Shown here one piece after another: positions 61,952 to 64,000 of a stretch of 64,000 bases of DNA. The position numbers were made by a program, and so were the translations under genes. Every line of letters begins with the position of its first letter. Positions within the stretch are counted from its first letter, which is position 1. The stretch is from Paracoccaceae bacterium (lineage in GTDB: Bacteria > Pseudomonadota > Alphaproteobacteria > Rhodobacterales > Rhodobacteraceae), in NCBI GenBank assembly GCA_018223125.1, contig JAAEZA010000005.1, positions 1-64,000 on the forward strand. The letters are read 5' to 3'. Below the pieces are notes generated by a model that was given only the letters and a program-made list of their open reading frames with translations, was not told where the DNA came from and made no database searches.

Positions 61952-62563
61952 TTAATGCGCGAATATGTCGGTTTCAGGCCAGCCCATCAGGTCCAGCGCA
62001 CCGCGGTGGGGGAGAAAATCAAAACAGGCTTGGGCAATCTCTGTGCGACCCTCGCGTGCCAGCCGCTTGTCCAGTTCCTCTTTCAGACGGTGCAGGTACA
62101 GAACATCCGAAGCCGCATAATCCAGCTGCGCCTTGGTCAGCTCTGCCGCACCCCAATCAGAGCTTTGCTGCTGTTTGGAAATATCCACGCCCAGCAGTTC
62201 CTGTGTCAGGTTTTTCAGACCGTGCCGGTCTGTGTATGTGCGCACCAGTTTCGAGGCGATCTTGGTGCAATAAACCGGCGAGGTGCGCACGCCAAAACGG
62301 TTTTCCATAACGGCAATGTCAAAGCGGCCAAAGTGGAACAGTTTCAACTGTTCGGGATTGGCAAGCATCCGGCACAGGTTGGGCGCTTCGGTCTGATCCT
62401 GCGCGATCTGCACCATATGGGCGTTGCCGTCACCTGCCGAAAGCTGCACCAGACACAACCGGTCGCGGTTCGGGATCAATCCCATCGTTTCGCTGTCAAT
62501 TGCCACAACCGGACCCAGATCCAGATCGTCGGGCAAATCGCCTTGGTGCAGGTAGTTTGTCAT
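61952..62563 (-). CDS. ribonuclease D-like 3'-5' exonuclease
   Basis: 203 residues, only the DEDDy exonuclease domain. ExoI VVAIDSETMGLIPNRDRLCL (Asp23, Glu25), ExoII LFHFGRFDIAVMENRFG, ExoIII LDYAASDVLYLHRLKEEL with the Tyr/Asp pair. The HRDC domains of E. coli Rnd are missing, as in the short alphaproteobacterial form beside lptC. Acts on tRNA or other RNA 3' ends in the family; substrate here not shown. Confidence 0.9.
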   Translation of the reverse strand: MTNYLHQGDLPDDLDLGPVVAIDSETMGLIPNRDRLCLVQLSAGDGNAHMVQIAQDQTEAPNLCRMLANPEQLKLFHFGRFDIAVMENRFGVRTSPVYCTKIASKLVRTYTDRHGLKNLTQELLGVDISKQQQSSDWGAAELTKAQLDYAASDVLYLHRLKEELDKRLAREGRTEIAQACFDFLPHRGALDLMGWPETDIFAH

Positions 62564-62724
62564 AGGCTTCCCTTAACTGATTTGCAGAGCATGACGCCCA
62601 ATACAGATAATAGTCGCTTTCCACAAAGGTTAAAGTCGGGTGGCGGGAAGATGCTGATCGCTGTAAAGGCGCGAAACCGTCAATTGGGCTTGCTGTTGAG
62701 TGCGGGGTGCGGGATGATCCCGCT

Positions 62725-63120
62725 ATGAACAAGACATTGCAAACACGAACGGATTTCCCCGAACTTAATGCCAGTTTGAGGCTGCGAGTGGTGTTTGACG
62801 ATGGCGTGCGGGTTGGTCCGGGTAAAGCGGATTTACTGGGGTTGATTGCCGAGCATGGTTCCATTGCTGCGGCAGGGCGGGCCATGAAGATGAGCTATAA
62901 ACGTGCCTGGATGCTGGTAGAGGAAATGAATGCGGCTTTCAAAGAACCCTTGGTAGAAAGCAGTCGCGGCGGCAGTCAGGGCGGCGGGGCGCATCTGACT
63001 TCGACAGGCCGGGAGGTTCTGGCCGCCTATCGCGGGATGGAGCAACGCCTGAGCGCAGAGGCCTCAAAAGAGTTGACGTTTCTGTCAGGCTTGCGTGTCG
63101 ATGTGTCCGGTGGGAAATAA
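62725..63120 (+). CDS. ModE-type winged-helix regulator without molybdate-binding domain
   Basis: 131 residues from the ATG at 62725 (an upstream GTG at 62707 gives six extra residues). LysR-like winged helix typical of ModE: LRLRVVFDDGVRVGPGKADLLGLIAEHGSIAAAGRAM, cited by its start, MKMSYKRAWMLVEEMNAAF and SRGGSQGGGAHLTSTGREVL. The C-terminal Mop/TOBE molybdate-binding repeat is absent, so direct molybdate sensing is not evident. It precedes modA by 68 bases and probably regulates the mod genes. Confidence 0.88.
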   Translation: MNKTLQTRTDFPELNASLRLRVVFDDGVRVGPGKADLLGLIAEHGSIAAAGRAMKMSYKRAWMLVEEMNAAFKEPLVESSRGGSQGGGAHLTSTGREVLAAYRGMEQRLSAEASKELTFLSGLRVDVSGGK

Positions 63121-63188
63121 CGATTGTCAAAACTGCCAGCCCCGTGCGATATTTCCCGCTGTACCTATCGCTAGGCAAGGATAAGCAA

Positions 63189-63974
63189 ATGGCCCGCAGC
63201 CGGAGCCTGCACGGATTTTTCACACGGTTGGCAGGTGTTGCCCTTGGCCTTGCCGTAGTATTTGCGCCTGTGCGCGGCGCGGCAGAAACGCTGACGGTGT
63301 TTGCCGCAGCCAGCCTTAAAAATGCGATGGATGTGCTGGCGCAGGGCTGGGCTGCAGAGACCGGCCATACCGCAAGTATTGCTTTTGCAGGGAGTTCCAC
63401 GCTGGCCCGACAGATCGAACTGGGCGCTCCTGCCGATGTGTTCATCTCGGCTAACACAGACTGGATGGACCGGCTGGAAACAAGCGCACTGGTGGCTACA
63501 GGGACACGGGTTGATCTGCTGGGCAACACGCTGGTTCTGGTGGCACACGGAGAGCAAGCGCCCGAAGTTCCGCTTAACATGCTGGCGGAAACGCTTGGCA
63601 CCGGTCATCTGGCGCTGGCGCTGGTTCATGCTGTACCTGCGGGCATCTACGGTAAGGCCGCGCTGGAGTATCTGAACTTGTGGCAACACGTTGAAAAACA
63701 GGTGGTTCAGGCGGATAACGTGCGCGCCGCGATGGCCTTTGTTGCCACCGGAGAGGCCCCTTTCGGGATCGTCTATGCCTCTGATGCGGTGGCGGAAAGC
63801 AGGGTTTCGGTCGTGGCCCGTTTCCCGCGCGACAGCCATGCGCCCGTCCGCTACCCTGCTGCTGCAATCAAGGACGGCAAAGAGGACTTGGCCGCCGAAT
63901 TCCTGACCTATCTGCAAAGCCCCCCCGCGCAAGCAGTTTTTGAACAACAGGGGTTTGAGACACTTGAACGCTAG
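63189..63974 (+). CDS. modA: molybdate ABC transporter substrate-binding protein
   Basis: 261 residues from ATG 63189 (AAGGAT upstream); a GTG at 63144 in frame is less likely. Signal peptide (LAGVALGLAVVFAPVRGAAE) then ETLTVFAAASLKNAMDVLA, SIAFAGSSTLARQIELGAPADVFIS, LALVHAVPAGIYGKAALEYL and VATGEAPFGIVYASDAV, the ModA oxyanion-binding pattern. Delivers molybdate to ModBC. Following gene is modB, cut by the window edge. Confidence 0.93.
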   Translation: MARSRSLHGFFTRLAGVALGLAVVFAPVRGAAETLTVFAAASLKNAMDVLAQGWAAETGHTASIAFAGSSTLARQIELGAPADVFISANTDWMDRLETSALVATGTRVDLLGNTLVLVAHGEQAPEVPLNMLAETLGTGHLALALVHAVPAGIYGKAALEYLNLWQHVEKQVVQADNVRAAMAFVATGEAPFGIVYASDAVAESRVSVVARFPRDSHAPVRYPAAAIKDGKEDLAAEFLTYLQSPPAQAVFEQQGFETLER

Positions 63975-63983
63975 GATCGCCCG

Positions 63984-64000
63984 ATGGATTGGTTAAGCCC
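63984..64000 (+). CDS. modB: molybdate ABC transporter permease ModB (only first codons present)
   Basis: The ATG at 63984 begins MDWLS, continuing off the right edge. MDWL is a common start of ModB permeases, and the position just after modA supports it. Only 17 bases are visible. Confidence 0.7.

Noticed and set aside
63121-63188. Molybdenum cofactor riboswitch before modA
   Set aside because: The gap is only 68 bases and shows no matching structure.
1-64000. CRISPR arrays, insertion sequences, prophage or integration sites
   Set aside because: No regular repeat-spacer pattern, transposase or integrase gene was seen anywhere in the window.

Overview
The window is a 64 kb stretch of an alphaproteobacterial chromosome, almost certainly from the marine Roseobacter group (Rhodobacterales). 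The support is protein character (short ModE, long HPF, permease-type capsule export gene, ParAB next to MnmG/RsmG), gene order (secB-dnaQ-coaE-aroE-maf, then hemJ-rho-mnmE-mnmG-rsmG-parA-parB; rimP-nusA-ylxR-infB; lptC-lptA-lptB-hpf-ptsN) and an RpoH promoter of the alphaproteobacterial type. It is core chromosome. I see no insertion sequences, integrases, phage genes, CRISPR arrays or complete tRNA/rRNA genes.

Layout. 1-7.3 kb: a truncated phosphate-binding/OmpA fusion, radC, map, sfsA, a CinA-type protein, an acetyltransferase, an AhpD-like protein, a second OmpA protein and a LysR regulator. 7.3-10.3 kb: a glutamine synthetase family ligase, tspO and a short-chain dehydrogenase. 10.4-15.9 kb: the rimP-nusA-ylxR-infB operon, closed by a clear terminator. 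15.9-20.2 kb: hslV, an unrecognised membrane protein, hslU and an MFS transporter. 20.1-22.5 kb (minus): tim44-like, mltA and smr. 22.5-26.3 kb: fxsA and secB, then dnaQ-coaE-aroE-maf on the minus strand.

The centre is the replication origin and the chromosome-partition region. The 512-base gap at 26326-26837 holds four matches to the DnaA box, several near matches, an AT-rich stretch, GANTC sites and a perfect CtrA-type TTAA-N7-TTAA motif. The dnaQ-maf genes run left from it and hemJ-rho-mnmE-mnmG-rsmG-parA-parB run right. Three identical perfect parS palindromes lie 3-5.5 kb from the gap, all inside reading frames: one over the mnmG start codon and two in rsmG. ParA and ParB are encoded just downstream.

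34.3-47.9 kb: housekeeping and stress genes (ybaN-like, hemW, rdgB, rph; hrcA-grpE; mutS; malic enzyme; dnaK-dnaJ behind an RpoH-type promoter; alkB). 48.5-58.7 kb: a surface-polysaccharide region with a KpsM-like export permease, cysQ, kdsB, a GT2 enzyme, galU, three further glycosyltransferases (one a GT14 enzyme with an extra C-terminal domain) and a protein with two sulfotransferase-like halves. CysQ removes PAP, the by-product of sulfotransferases, so the set is consistent with a sulfated glycan; that is inference. 58.7-62.6 kb (minus): ptsN, hpf, lptB, lptA, lptC and an RNase D-like gene, without rpoN between lptB and hpf. 62.7-64 kb: modE-like, modA and the first codons of modB.

The less expected observations are an mltA gene whose signal peptide is encoded upstream of the first usable start codon, a fxsA leader with mutually exclusive hairpins, the parS sites doubling as codons, and the origin-side regulatory motifs.
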